A stretch of DNA of 64,000 bases from Macrostomum hystrix (taxonomy: Eukaryota > Platyhelminthes > Macrostomidae): the NCBI GenBank assembly GCA_950097015.1, contig CATNEN010000038.1:15618001-15682000 (forward strand), read 5' to 3'. Position 1 is the first letter of the stretch. Each line of letters opens with the position of its first letter. Below the pieces are notes generated by a model. The model worked only from the letters and a program-made list of their open reading frames with translations. It searched no databases and was not told where the DNA came from. Positions 13,601-23,400 of the stretch are shown in pieces. The position numbers were made by a program, and so were the translations under genes.

Positions 13601-16600
13601 TTATTTAATTAACCTAGACAGCTTTGGAATTAGGCATTGCCGGATTCCAGGTATTTTAAAAGTGACTATTTCTCGATATATTTTTACCGCAACCTCGGTA
13701 ATACGAGTAGATTCTCTCAAGGACCATTAGAAGAATAATGGGATACTTTGTTTCTTGGAAAATTTATTGGAAGGCTTATTTCAATATATCTTGCTAAACC
13801 ATGTTGCTTTAACTAATTTTAGAAAGCTTCTTCCTTTATTAATTATTGAACTTCATTTTATTATTGTTTGTAATTTTTTTGCGCTAGATAAAACAATATG
13901 AAAATCTAGACAAGACCAACAAATATCCTTGATTGAAGACAGCCACAGAAGCACAAGTTATGATAGATGGGGCCATCGTGAATCTGGGTCAACTTAACAC
14001 TACAGGGAGTTTCATTCCTTGATTTGAAAATTGGCGACCTACAAAATGTAACAGCCTAAAAACTAGGTCAACTAGTGTGTAAGAAATTTGACACCCAATT
14101 CCAATTATTCATATTTGTACAACAATTTTGCAAAGCATAATTAATAGAATCATGTGCAGCCCAAAACTGCGGAACCGAGTTTAAAGAAACAGTTAAGCTA
14201 TTGAAAAAACAAAAAATATCTTTACCTGACACATCGTGGGCTGCAATGCCGGATTCCTCTGTATTGGCACAGCCGTGTTGATTGGCTTTACGTCCAATTC
14301 CGGGAATCGCTTCTTGATCACCTGCAGAGCCGATTTCACGCATTCCACTGGACCTGCAGTAGCAATTCGGTGTTTTACATGAGGATTATAATATCTAGGG
14401 ATTCTAGGTACAGATCTATGGATTCTAGGTACAGATCTAGGGATTCTAGCTACAGATCAATGGATTCTAGCTACAGATCAATGGATTCTAGCTACAGATC
14501 AATGGATTCTAGGTACAGATCTATGGATTCTAGCTACATATCTATGGATTCTAGGTACAGATCTATGGATTCTAGGTACAGATCGAAGGATTCTAGCTAC
14601 ATATCTATGGATTCTAGGTACAGATCTAAGGATTCTAGGTACAGATCGAAGGATTCTAGGTACAGATCAATGGATTCTAGCTACATATCTATGGATTCTA
14701 GGTACAGATCTAAGGATTCTAGGTACAGATCTATGGATTCTAGGTACATATCTATGGATTCTAGCTACATATCTATGGATTCTAGCTACATATCTATGGA
14801 TTCTAGGTACGGATCTATGGATTCTAGCTACAGATCTATGGATTCTAGCTACAGATCTATGGATTCTAGGTACAGATTAATCTAGGGATTCTAGGTACAG
14901 ATCTAGGGATTCTAGCTACAGATTAATCTATGGATTCTAGGTACAGATCTAGGGATTCTAGCTACAGATTAATCTAGGGATTCTAGGTACAGATCTAGGG
15001 ATTCAAGCTACATATCTTTGGATTCTAGGTACAGATCTAGGGATTCAAGCTACAGATTAATCTAGGGATTCGAGAGTTTGAAATGTTCTTGACATCTGCA
15101 GCTAAGAAAAAGAGGAAAGTTCTCAAAAATATAGGCAAAATCTAAGATTTGTTTTGCGATAATGCGGATTAAAAAGATGCGCCGAAACAGGACTGATAAA
15201 AGGGATTAAATTAACAAAAGTAGCCAAGCTATTTAATTTCTGTTTCGAAATAGCCAAATTGCCAATACTAATTCTTCACAGCCAGCCAAAATAGAGAAAT
15301 CTCAGTTTGCTTATACTAGCTTAGCTTCAAAGCTTCAACTAGCTTAAAGATTAATTTTTTCGACATTACTAGTTTCAAGCGGTCCAAGAAATCGCTAACT
15401 AGCAGTTACAGCATATCCGATATTTCTTATTAAAATCTGTTTTTTTTTCACTTCAGCTGAGCTAGCTAGTTTTAATAATCCCCAGAGGCTAGATTCTACA
15501 GTGGGATCTGTTCAGTCCCACATCTGCTTTCAGCGATAAAAAAGAGAGAATTAATCAGTAGGCAAAAGCAACTTAATGCTCGAGAATAAATGATTAAAGG
15601 TAGAGAAAGACAGAATAAGCCAGACTACAGGATTAAAAACTTATTATTCTATTTATAAATTTATAAAATAAATTCCGGCACTATCTGAAATTTGACTCCC
15701 TGAACTCTAACAAGAGGTTGCATAATGCCCCAATTTTCAAAGTACACCGCACTGCTTTTGATTGAACTAGTGGGATGTTAAATCCATTGCCAAACAATAA
15801 ATAGAGTGATAGTAATTATTACACGAGGGCTGCGGGCAATGGCATTGACACATCAATTGATGACACTTGGCCCACAGCCAGTGAGGAGGCAATTCTGCCC
15901 ATTTCGCTGATTCCTAAACACACACGCACACAGATACCGTACGCAGGCACACGCTCTCACAGGTGTGTACATCTGCCCTGACTTTCTCATCGTCAGGCAG
16001 TGTACACTCTCACTGTGCCTTGGAGGTTGGCCACCAAGGGCGTAAATCGCACGACAAGCCCCCAAGCCTTCCCTCCGCAGCTGCGCCCCAAATGAATGTG
16101 GCCTCGCTGAGGAATCGAGCTCAGCGACCTTGGTGCGACAGGCAAACACGTTAAACCATTCTGCCGATCATCACCCCTTAAAGGGAGTGATATTTAGGCG
16201 ATTATGAAGTTTTGGAGCATTGTGAAATTCGAAGGCTGTGTAAAAAGAATCCCAATTTGAAATTATCACTTTATCTAGGTGAGAAAATTATCTAGGTGAG
16301 CCACTACTCACCTCGGACATTTACAACCTGCGTTTTCTTATCAAAGAAATTGCGACTAATCCAAACGGAGGCGCCGGATTTGGCGCGAATATAATTAATA
16401 TTCCGACCCCTGGTGCCAACCATCGAGCCGCCGAGCTTATTAGGAATCAGGAACTGGTGGATGACATCATTGTCATCGCCGGGCACAGGAGATACGCCAC
16501 GGATGACCTTGGACCTATCCGGATACTGGTCCATCAGATGGCAGTTTCCATTCTCCATGCCGTCTTCGCTAACGCCGGCGCCGCTTAGATGACGCTGATT

Positions 16601-17512
16601 CAGCGGCGACAAAGACAAAGCGGCGGCTACGGCTGCTGATGACTGGCGAGCAGCCGACGCGGTGACGGCGGAGGTAGCGGCGGACGAGGCGGCGACGGCT
16701 GTGGTGCCAGCGGAGCGCGGACTAGCGACATCGGCGGCGGTGTCAACGCTTGAAGGACGACCGCTATCGTCTGAGACATCTTCGCAAGCCAGACGGTGAT
16801 GATGCTGCTGCTGATCAAGCTGAGGATGACGACAGAACTGCTCATTCTTGGCTAGCCAGTTGGCAACGCGGTCAACTTCGTGACTCGTTGTCTGCTGTTT
16901 GTCACTAATGACGGAGTCATCGACTTTCACGTTGGTTTCCACGGTCAGACAAGTCTCGGTTGACTCCTTCCTCTGCGAATCTTCCTTCTTATCAGCGACA
17001 ACGTCCTGATTGTTGTTATTGCCAGCACAGTTGGCCAAAGCCTCAGTGGATGTGGTCATTGTGGCTACTTCAACAATGTCTGTTACCGAGTCTGGCGCTG
17101 ATGCAGATTCTTGGCGCAGAATTTGAACTTCAACTTCCGATTCTACTATTTCTTCGCTAATTTCTTCTCCTAGCTCTTCTTCCTGACTGCTGCTGTCCTC
17201 TTCTTCAAGGTGATTTTCGCACTCGCTAACAGATTCCTCGGCAGCTTCTGCTTCAAGTCGGGAGTCTTTAACACTAGGTATTAGAAATTCCGCTGCTTCA
17301 ATAATGGCCTCCTTTACCTCCTCGGCTTCTAAATCCTCCTCTGACTGTTCAACTAATTTAGTAGTGTTCTCAAATTTGTCCTGACTTGGAGGCTTGGGCA
17401 GACTGCGACGAGTTGACTTGCGAAATTTGAAGTAAATAAGCAAGATTAGTGCAGATACAGAAACGCCGCTGGCTAAAAGTGCAGCTGCAGCTGGATTAAC
17501 ACGAATTGGCAT
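4605..17512 (-). CDS. AKAP1: A-kinase anchor protein 1, mitochondrial (KH and Tudor domains), four coding exons
   Basis: Coding exons on the minus strand are 17512-16312, 14353-14226, 7617-7289 and 4926-4605. All junctions are GT-AG and phases match (1, 0, 2), giving 659 residues. Residues 10-28 form a hydrophobic anchor followed by KFRKSTRR, like the outer-mitochondrial-membrane anchor of AKAP1. Residues 60-78 form an amphipathic helix fitting the PKA RII-binding consensus. A long acidic, Ser-rich, probably disordered stretch follows. A KH domain starts near residue 350 with GTRG at 366-369 and is split by intron 1. The Tudor domain (about 444-640) contains FMQQPTHPSFHHL, AWYRAIIADVY and YLDWGGYERM. 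One KH plus one Tudor behind an acidic linker fits AKAP1 better than TDRKH, which has two KH domains. The ATG at 17512 was preferred over an upstream in-frame ATG at 17581 because it puts the anchor at the N-terminus and an acceptor-like AG lies just upstream. Confidence 0.9.
5000..5440. repeat. Minisatellite, about 19-bp unit, AKAP1 intron 3
   Basis: Head-to-tail copies of CTTAGAAACCACAAGCTTT with variants (CATTC, AACTTT, missing CC) and decayed copies at the right end. It starts about 75 bp from the acceptor of the last AKAP1 exon. Confidence 0.9.
5520..5745 (+). repeat. SINE family 1, degenerate copy
   Basis: A worn B box (GGGTTCGATTTCTGACTCCA) is followed by the family's conserved middle (GTCCATGGACTGAACA) and the end (TCTGTCGGCCGCAC). 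It lies in AKAP1 intron 3. Confidence 0.6.
6751..7055 (+). repeat. SINE family 1 (tRNA-derived) copy
   Basis: The tRNA-like head carries an A-box-like stretch and a B box (GGGTTCGATTCCCGACTCCA). Next comes a central block, CCTTTAGCAAGACACTTAAC to GCTGTTAAATGGGTACCA, which resembles the deeply conserved Nin-DC/V-type SINE central domain. It then has the family tail GTGCTGTCGGCTGCACATCT. The family assignment to Nin-DC is from recalled pattern and needs a search. The copy is in AKAP1 intron 3. Confidence 0.75.
7825..8075 (+). repeat. SINE family 2, degenerate copy
   Basis: It shares AGTCAGGGCAGAT and AAATGATGTGTCATTGCCCAC with the better copies at 21529-21895 and 63172-63510, and has a worn tRNA-like head near 7840. 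The short reading frame here is a by-product of this repeat. Confidence 0.55.
8800..8980 (-). repeat. SINE family 2, partial copy
   Basis: The minus-strand 3' half of the family is visible on the plus strand as GGCAATGGCACATCATTTGG and CTGACTCCTGAGCACACACG. The tRNA-like head is absent. Confidence 0.75.
8988..9186. repeat. Imperfect inverted repeats (fold-back-like)
   Basis: Two nested hairpin pairs are visible: 8988-9011 with 9063-9086, and 9107-9127 with 9166-9186 (18 of 21 bases pair). Related GATTCC/GGAATC words continue to about 9390. The sequence is more GC-rich than its flanks. No transposase is present, and the element type is not recognised. Confidence 0.55.
10267..11139. repeat. 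Minisatellite, 21-bp unit, AKAP1 intron 2
   Basis: About 42 near-identical copies of AAATCACACCTTGCAACAGG plus one base. Variation is mostly CAC/CAA and CCT/CTT. As 21 is a multiple of three, several frames stay open and mimic 300-residue proteins of 7-residue repeats; they have no other coding support. Confidence 0.97.
12436..12780 (+). repeat. SINE family 1, best copy in the window
   Basis: The head GGTTGTAGCCTAGTGGTTAG and B box GGTTCGATTCC are intact. The A-box end is duplicated in tandem two to three times just upstream (12436-12480). The central block and tail follow, ending in a TTA/ATT microsatellite. The copy lies in AKAP1 intron 2. Confidence 0.85.
14391..15066. repeat. Minisatellite, 21-bp unit, AKAP1 intron 1
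   Basis: Copies of GGATTCTAGGTACAGATCTA plus one base, with G/C, GATC/TATC and ATGG/AAGG/AGGG variants. It starts about 37 bp from the acceptor of AKAP1 exon 2 and gives a spurious 171-residue frame. Confidence 0.95.
15815..16170 (-). repeat. SINE family 2 copy
   Basis: Read on the minus strand it has a tRNA-like head (GAGGAATCGAGCTC on the plus strand marks the B box) and the family body. The 3' end lies near an ATT-rich tail at about 15812. It lies in AKAP1 intron 1, about 140 bp from the exon 1 donor. Confidence 0.85.
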
Positions 17513-17964
17513 AATACCAATGGTACCTACAATTGTTTTAGAGTGACATAAGTCAATTTGTTGTATATAATTATAAGACAATAATAATAAGGCCTAAAAC
17601 ACGATTTTAAAAGGGTGCTTTGAATTCTTAATGATAAACTTGCTTTAGGCTAGATGTTACTAAGTTATCAAAATGATTTTAATATATTTCAAATTTAGTT
17701 TGCTTCATTAACTCACTTTATTTAACTAACTTGGCTACTGTATATTAGAGACAGACACTAAGACAGTATGTACTTACTCATCATGTCAGTTTTTTCTTAG
17801 ACTTCAAAATGAATAAATATGAATACTATTTAGCTACAAAGAATAAAAATATTCATATATCAAATATGATATATCATATATCATAGTTTAATGTTCTTAA
17901 GACTATGCAGAATGATGCAGTCCTATCTGCATATAACATATCAAGTTAAGACATCCATGGCTTA

Positions 17965-18238
17965 ACATACATGCGCAACACCCGGCCGAACCGGCCGGGT
18001 GAAACAAGGGCCAAGCAAGGTAAGTCGCAAAAACCAATTGACCAAGCACAAAAAAATCAAAGGGGGGACCAAGGGACAAAAAAGGAAGGCGTGAAGAAAA
18101 GGAAAAAGGGGAGATAAAAAGAGAGCAAATGAGAGCAAACTAAGTCGTAAATAGAGCAATGAAATGAACTAAGTCGCAAATGAGAGCAAAAACTAAGTTG
18201 CATGGCTAGCTAAGATTTGGGAGGTTGCGCATGTATGT
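17965..18238. mobile_element. MITE-like element with 15-bp terminal inverted repeats
   Basis: ACATACATGCGCAAC (17965-17979) is exactly inverted as GTTGCGCATGTATGT (18224-18238). GGCTTA flanks both ends directly (17959-17964 and 18239-18244), a likely target-site duplication. TTAA also occurs at both edges, so a TTAA-inserting family cannot be excluded. Next to the left end is a palindrome, CACCCGGCC/GGCCGGGTG. The interior is purine-rich with repeated CTAAGTCGCAA-like words and no transposase. Confidence 0.75.
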
Positions 18239-20036
18239 GGCTTAAAAATATTTATATATAGATATTTAAAGGCATACAAACATTTTTATATAGGTCAATT
18301 ATAGTTATGATTAAAAATGTATTAATAGCATTTTTATAAAGAATTTATATTTAAATTCAAGGCAGAACTTTAAATTATATATTGTTTACTATATATAAAG
18401 AAGCTAGGAGTAATATATTCTTAATCAGCATGGTACAAAATTATCTAGTTTTCAATTGATTGGTTATGTTGGAAAATAGATTTTAACTAGCTAACTAAAT
18501 GTAAAAGTAGGGCCTATTTTTCTAATATGCTGGATAGCCAGTTTGTAAATTTGTTAAAGAAGCTGAGAAGGCCCTTCTTAGGTCATTGGCCTAATGTAGT
18601 GATAATATATAGCTAGCACTTAAGCTCTGTAATACTTTACTGGCACTTTATGTGTAGGCCTATAAGCATGAAGATTATCTGCATGGTGCCATGTTGTTAG
18701 AACAACCAGGGAACCAGACATTATTTCAATAGTACTATGGGAAAATTAACAGATACAATAAATTATTATACATCACTATCTATATAAATAAGTTTAAAAA
18801 CATAATTAACCCCGACGCCCATAGATAGATAGGGTTAACAACAATCTACAGACTAGACTACAATAAAAAATATAGTACAATATGACTATTTAAGAATATA
18901 TATATTTGAGAACAAGGCCTAAAAGAGTTCATATATATATAGCTAGACATTAAAAATAACTACGAGAAGGTGCGAACAATTAAAGGCCTAGGCCCTAGTA
19001 GCTAAATAAAGTGCATAGACATGCTAACTAACTTAAGACTCAGTTGAGTAAAGCAAGCAACAAAAACGTAACACAACGTCGGAACTTACATTATAGGAAT
19101 AAAACTTCCAGTATCTGAATAAAACCAATTCAATAAAGAAGAAACAATGCTGTAGAAGCAAGAAGGACTTACCTTTAAATACCTTTAAGTAGAAAAAATC
19201 GACACTGCACCCTTGCAAACCAATCAGACAGGACTGTTTTGTCCCGACCAATCCTATGAATTATCGATATAAACTCCTTTGAATTTCTGCAAAGCACGTG
19301 GTATATCAAATAGAACTGATTAAATACTACTTTAAGACTAAATATGCAATTTAAACGTCTCAAAGTATTACATGTTTTCTTTTGTGTTTTTTTTCAGATA
19401 AAATATTTATACCTTAATAAAGAAGGCTCTCATTGCCATTCGTGACAGCTATGTTCAATTTTTCAGAATATTTGTGTTTTCGAAGAAGCTAGTGTTTCAA
19501 CAGAATGGTACTAAAATTTAGTCGTAATTGCAGCCAAAAGATACGCAATTAACACTGTATTGAGTAAACTAACAGTTTTGATTAAATTTTGATGACGCAA
19601 CTCAGACGGTTTAACGCAAAGCTTGAATTTATATAAGCTTAATTATGCGCGTAGTTTGTAGTTTCCAACGTTTTTATTCTCATTCAATGTTTATTCATCT
19701 TCATATTCATTCATGTTAATTTATGATCACTCGATCAACTCGATTCTTCTACCTTGTCGTGTTTGCTAGTTGCTAAATATTTGCCGTTTATCTGTAATTA
19801 ACTATAAACACATTTAGAATTAAAACAACAGTCATCCAACTAGAATTCTTACTTCTTTCTCAATCACTAAGACTTCACGCAGAAAAAAATCATGTCGATT
19901 AAAAGTTTCGCAGTAGTAGCAATGGCTAAGCAATTCCACAGTGTCAAGATTTTCTCAAAATTACAGGCCAGACGTCTATCTAAAGCCTTATTGGTTTGCC
20001 CTAGATATAAGAAGAATCTCAGCATGTTTACATGAA

Positions 20037-20068
20037 ACATTGCCGAACATTTATATGTTCGGCAATGT
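20037..20068. promoter_or_regulatory. Perfect 14-bp hairpin upstream of DLEC1
   Basis: ACATTGCCGAACAT is followed by TTAT and its exact reverse complement ATGTTCGGCAATGT. It lies 359 bp before the DLEC1 start codon. It could be a dyad factor-binding site, a transposon relic or an RNA hairpin; the sequence alone does not decide. Confidence 0.5.
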
Positions 20069-20426
20069 AGGTATATTTAGGAAATAATTTTTAATACCAG
20101 CTATCAGAGCAAGTCGCACATGTTCCACCGCTAAGTAGTTTTATCTAAAACATCTATAAAATCTCTGACAAAATCTTTAATGGTGATATCAGGGACATCT
20201 AAAATAACTAAAACAGCTAAAACAACTAAAAACAAGGTTGCTTTAGTTGTCCCTGGGTGATATTTTTTAAATACCAAGAAAATCAGCAGCATTATTCGTA
20301 AAAATTTGGATACAAAATCAAACTTTATACAAATCTATTTTCCCCAGAATGCAGAAAAGTTAAATATTTGACATATGCATTAATGGACAAACACTAATTA
20401 TTAAAATTCAAATAATTTAAGATACA

Positions 20427-23400
20427 ATGGAAGAAGCAACTACAATGACAGCCGCAGCTCCGGCACTGGAGCCCAGTAACCATCTGCACCGACCGACATC
20501 CGCAAAGACCCAGGACGTTGGCCACATCTTATCGAAGCAGTTCGGCGAGCAGTTCATCCGGGAGGCCATCGATCCGCAGGTTGTACAAAATCTGCGCGTC
20601 TCCCAGCGCGGCAGCTCGGATCCCTATCACGAGGAGTTCCTAAGCAAGCTTCTGGCTGTTGTTGACAGCCGTCAGCGCCGTCTAGATAAGCTAGCTCAGC
20701 TCGAGCGCAGCATCATGGCCGCCAAGGCCAGGGCGATGCTGGCGGACGAGCGTCTGGCCAATCGGCTGCACTCCGGCCGGGCCGGCTACCCGGAGCTCGG
20801 CCTGCCGGCGCCGTCGTCTCATTTCCGAGCCTGCCTGGACGCTGAGCTGCTGCGCAATCACGGCCTGATTGGCCCAACCGATTTAGTTTCGCGCGTCCCG
20901 CCGCCGGTGCCGCCGCCGAGCGCAGTCGCCAAGAGCGACCTAGTTGAACCTCTGCAGCGGAAACGAACGGCTGCGTCGGCTGGCTCCGGGGCTTCGTCGG
21001 GGGCTGGTAAGCGAAGCAGCCGACTCTGGTCCGCCACCAGTCAGCAGCAGCAACGCGGCGACAGCAAACTGGAGCTTCTAGAAGCCGATGCCGACGAGGA
21101 GGCAGAAAAAGTCATAGACGAAGCTTCGAACGTGTCTGAGGGCTCATACCGGATGCCGTCAGCTCCTCGGCAGAAAAGTCCTCGGCAAAAAAAGATTGAA
21201 AAGGTGAGTAGTATAATAAAGTCCAGATTTCTGCAGATGTTGAATTTTTACAAACGATGACCTTCAAACGCACTCCCACGCATCAATCACTTACCGATCA
21301 GCTGGCGAAGCGAAAGAATTTGAACTGGCAGGAGGAGTGCAGCACGGAGGGTCGCGGCGAGGCTCGAAAAATTCTGGCCAACATGGAGTCGCGGGTCGGC
21401 TACCTGCCGAATCCCAAATTTCTGCTCCCCATGGAGCAGGGCGGCAACGGCAATCTGCTAACTGGCAAGCTGGTCAGGTGAGTTCTGCTGGTGCTGCTGC
21501 TGCACTCTATTCTTGACTCAATCAATCAATAATAATAATAATTGCAGGAGTGCTGCAGGCAATGGCACATCATTTAGTGACACTAGACCCGCAGCCAGCG
21601 AGGAGGCAATTCTGCCCATTTCGCTGACTCCTGAGCACACACGCACTCAGATACCGTACGCAGACACACGCTCACACAGGTGTGTACATCTGCCCTGACT
21701 TTCTCATCGTCAGGCAGTGTACATTTCACTGTGCCTTGGAGGTTGGCCCTCAAGGACGTAAATTGCACGACAAGCCCCCAAGCCTTCTCTCCGCTGCTGC
21801 GCCCCAAATAAATGTGGCCTCGCCATGGAATCGAACTTAGGGACCGTGGTGCGAAAGGTAAACGCGACAACCACTCTGCCACCGAACCCCTTTGACTCAA
21901 TCAAGCTAGCAATAAACAAATTACTATCGTTGGCACAAACAATCAATCAATGAAATAATCAGTCTATTTAATTAAATTCTAACAAAATATATTGACAACT
22001 AGGCAAGCAAGGTATCAATCAATCTACTTATCAATATATCAATCAAACAGTTAAATTATTAAAGAAACAATCAATTCTCTTTGCCGAGCTATAAAACATC
22101 TAGTTTTTAATAAGTAGCTTTCAATAGTTATCTATTATTCTAGCTATCAATACAGCAATCACCTAAACCCACTGACTATGAGACAATTGCTCAACCAGAT
22201 CATTTTTCTATCAAACTATCTGTCAATTGATTAATAGCTTTATTAACAAAAATACAGCAAAGGAAGCTTCTCAATTTTCCGACTTAATTTAGATGACCAA
22301 CCGTCAGTCTGTATAGATATCTCGCCTTAGTCATTTCCGGTCTATTTAACAAATACGAGCATTGATTTCATTTCCACTCTCAATACGTAAATGGCTTCTT
22401 AAGAACACAGCTTTGGCTAAGGCGAAACACATTCCTATGCCTTGATTCATTGAAGCATAACAGAGCCGCATTGTGGATTCGCATTGCAGAGATCCGGCAG
22501 ATATTCGAATATTTGTTAGTAATCCGGAGAAGATAGTGTTCTCTGACTATCAGATTGGCCAGGTCTATCAGGTGAGTGAATTAAATAATAAATTCAAATC
22601 CTTTTTGCAATTATTTTTGCTTAAATCATGCTAGCTGTATATATTTTCAATAAAAATAGTAAAGGAAACCTATTTAAAGTGATGGAAACTTGTTGGAAGT
22701 GATGGAAACTTGTTGGAAGTGATGAAAACTTGTTGGAAGTGATGGAAACTTGTTGGAGTGATGGAAACTTGTTGGAAGTGATGAAAACTTGTTGGAAGTG
22801 ATGGAAACTTGTTGGAAGTGATGGAAACTTGTTGGAAGTGATGGAAACTTGTTGGAAGTGATGGAAACTTGTTGGAAGTGATGGAAACTTGTTGGAAGTG
22901 ATGGAAACTTGATGGAAGTGATAGAAACTTGTTTCCAAGTGATGGAAACATGATGGAAATGATGTAAACTTGTTGGAAGTGATGGAAACTTGTTGGATGT
23001 GATGGAAACTTGTTGTGAAGTGATGGAAACTTGTTGTAAGTAACGGAAACTTGTTTCGAAGTGATCGAAACTTGTTGGAAGTGATGGAAACTTGTTGGAA
23101 GTGATAGAAACTTGTTGGAAGTGATAGAAACTTGTTGCAGAAGGATGGAAACTTGTTGGAAGTGATGGAAACTTGTTTCGAAGTGATGAAAACTTGTTGG
23201 AAGTGATGAAAACTTGTTGGAAGTGATAGAAACTTGTTTCGAAGTGATAGAAACTTGTTTCGAAGTGATAGAAACTTGTTTCCAATTGATGGAAACTTGA
23301 TGGAAGTGATAGAAACTTGTTTCCAAGTGATGGAAACATGATGGAAATGATGTAAACTTGTTGTGATTCGATGGAAACTTGTTGGAAGTGATGGAAGCTT

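Larger units (their letters stand above)
17513..20426. other. Divergent intergenic region between AKAP1 and DLEC1
   Basis: The two start codons face away from each other across 2.9 kb of AT-rich DNA, so both promoters should lie here. No homology-bearing frame is present. It contains the MITE-like element at 17965-18238 and the hairpin at 20037-20068. An acceptor-like AG about 20 bases upstream of the AKAP1 start suggests a spliced or trans-spliced leader. Confidence 0.6.

Noticed and set aside
14370-14885. 171-residue Ser/Arg/Tyr repeat protein
   Set aside because: It is the 21-bp array next to an AKAP1 acceptor and has no splice or homology support.
16304-16320. AKAP1 KH domain ending with an in-frame stop after VRGE
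   Set aside because: The stop comes from reading into the intron. CGAG|GTGAGT is a clean donor whose phase fits the next exon (PVECVKSALQVIKK), which completes the KH domain.
4605-17512. TDRKH/Papi instead of AKAP1
   Set aside because: TDRKH has two KH domains and no long acidic linker. Here there is one KH, one Tudor and a candidate RII helix, as in AKAP1.
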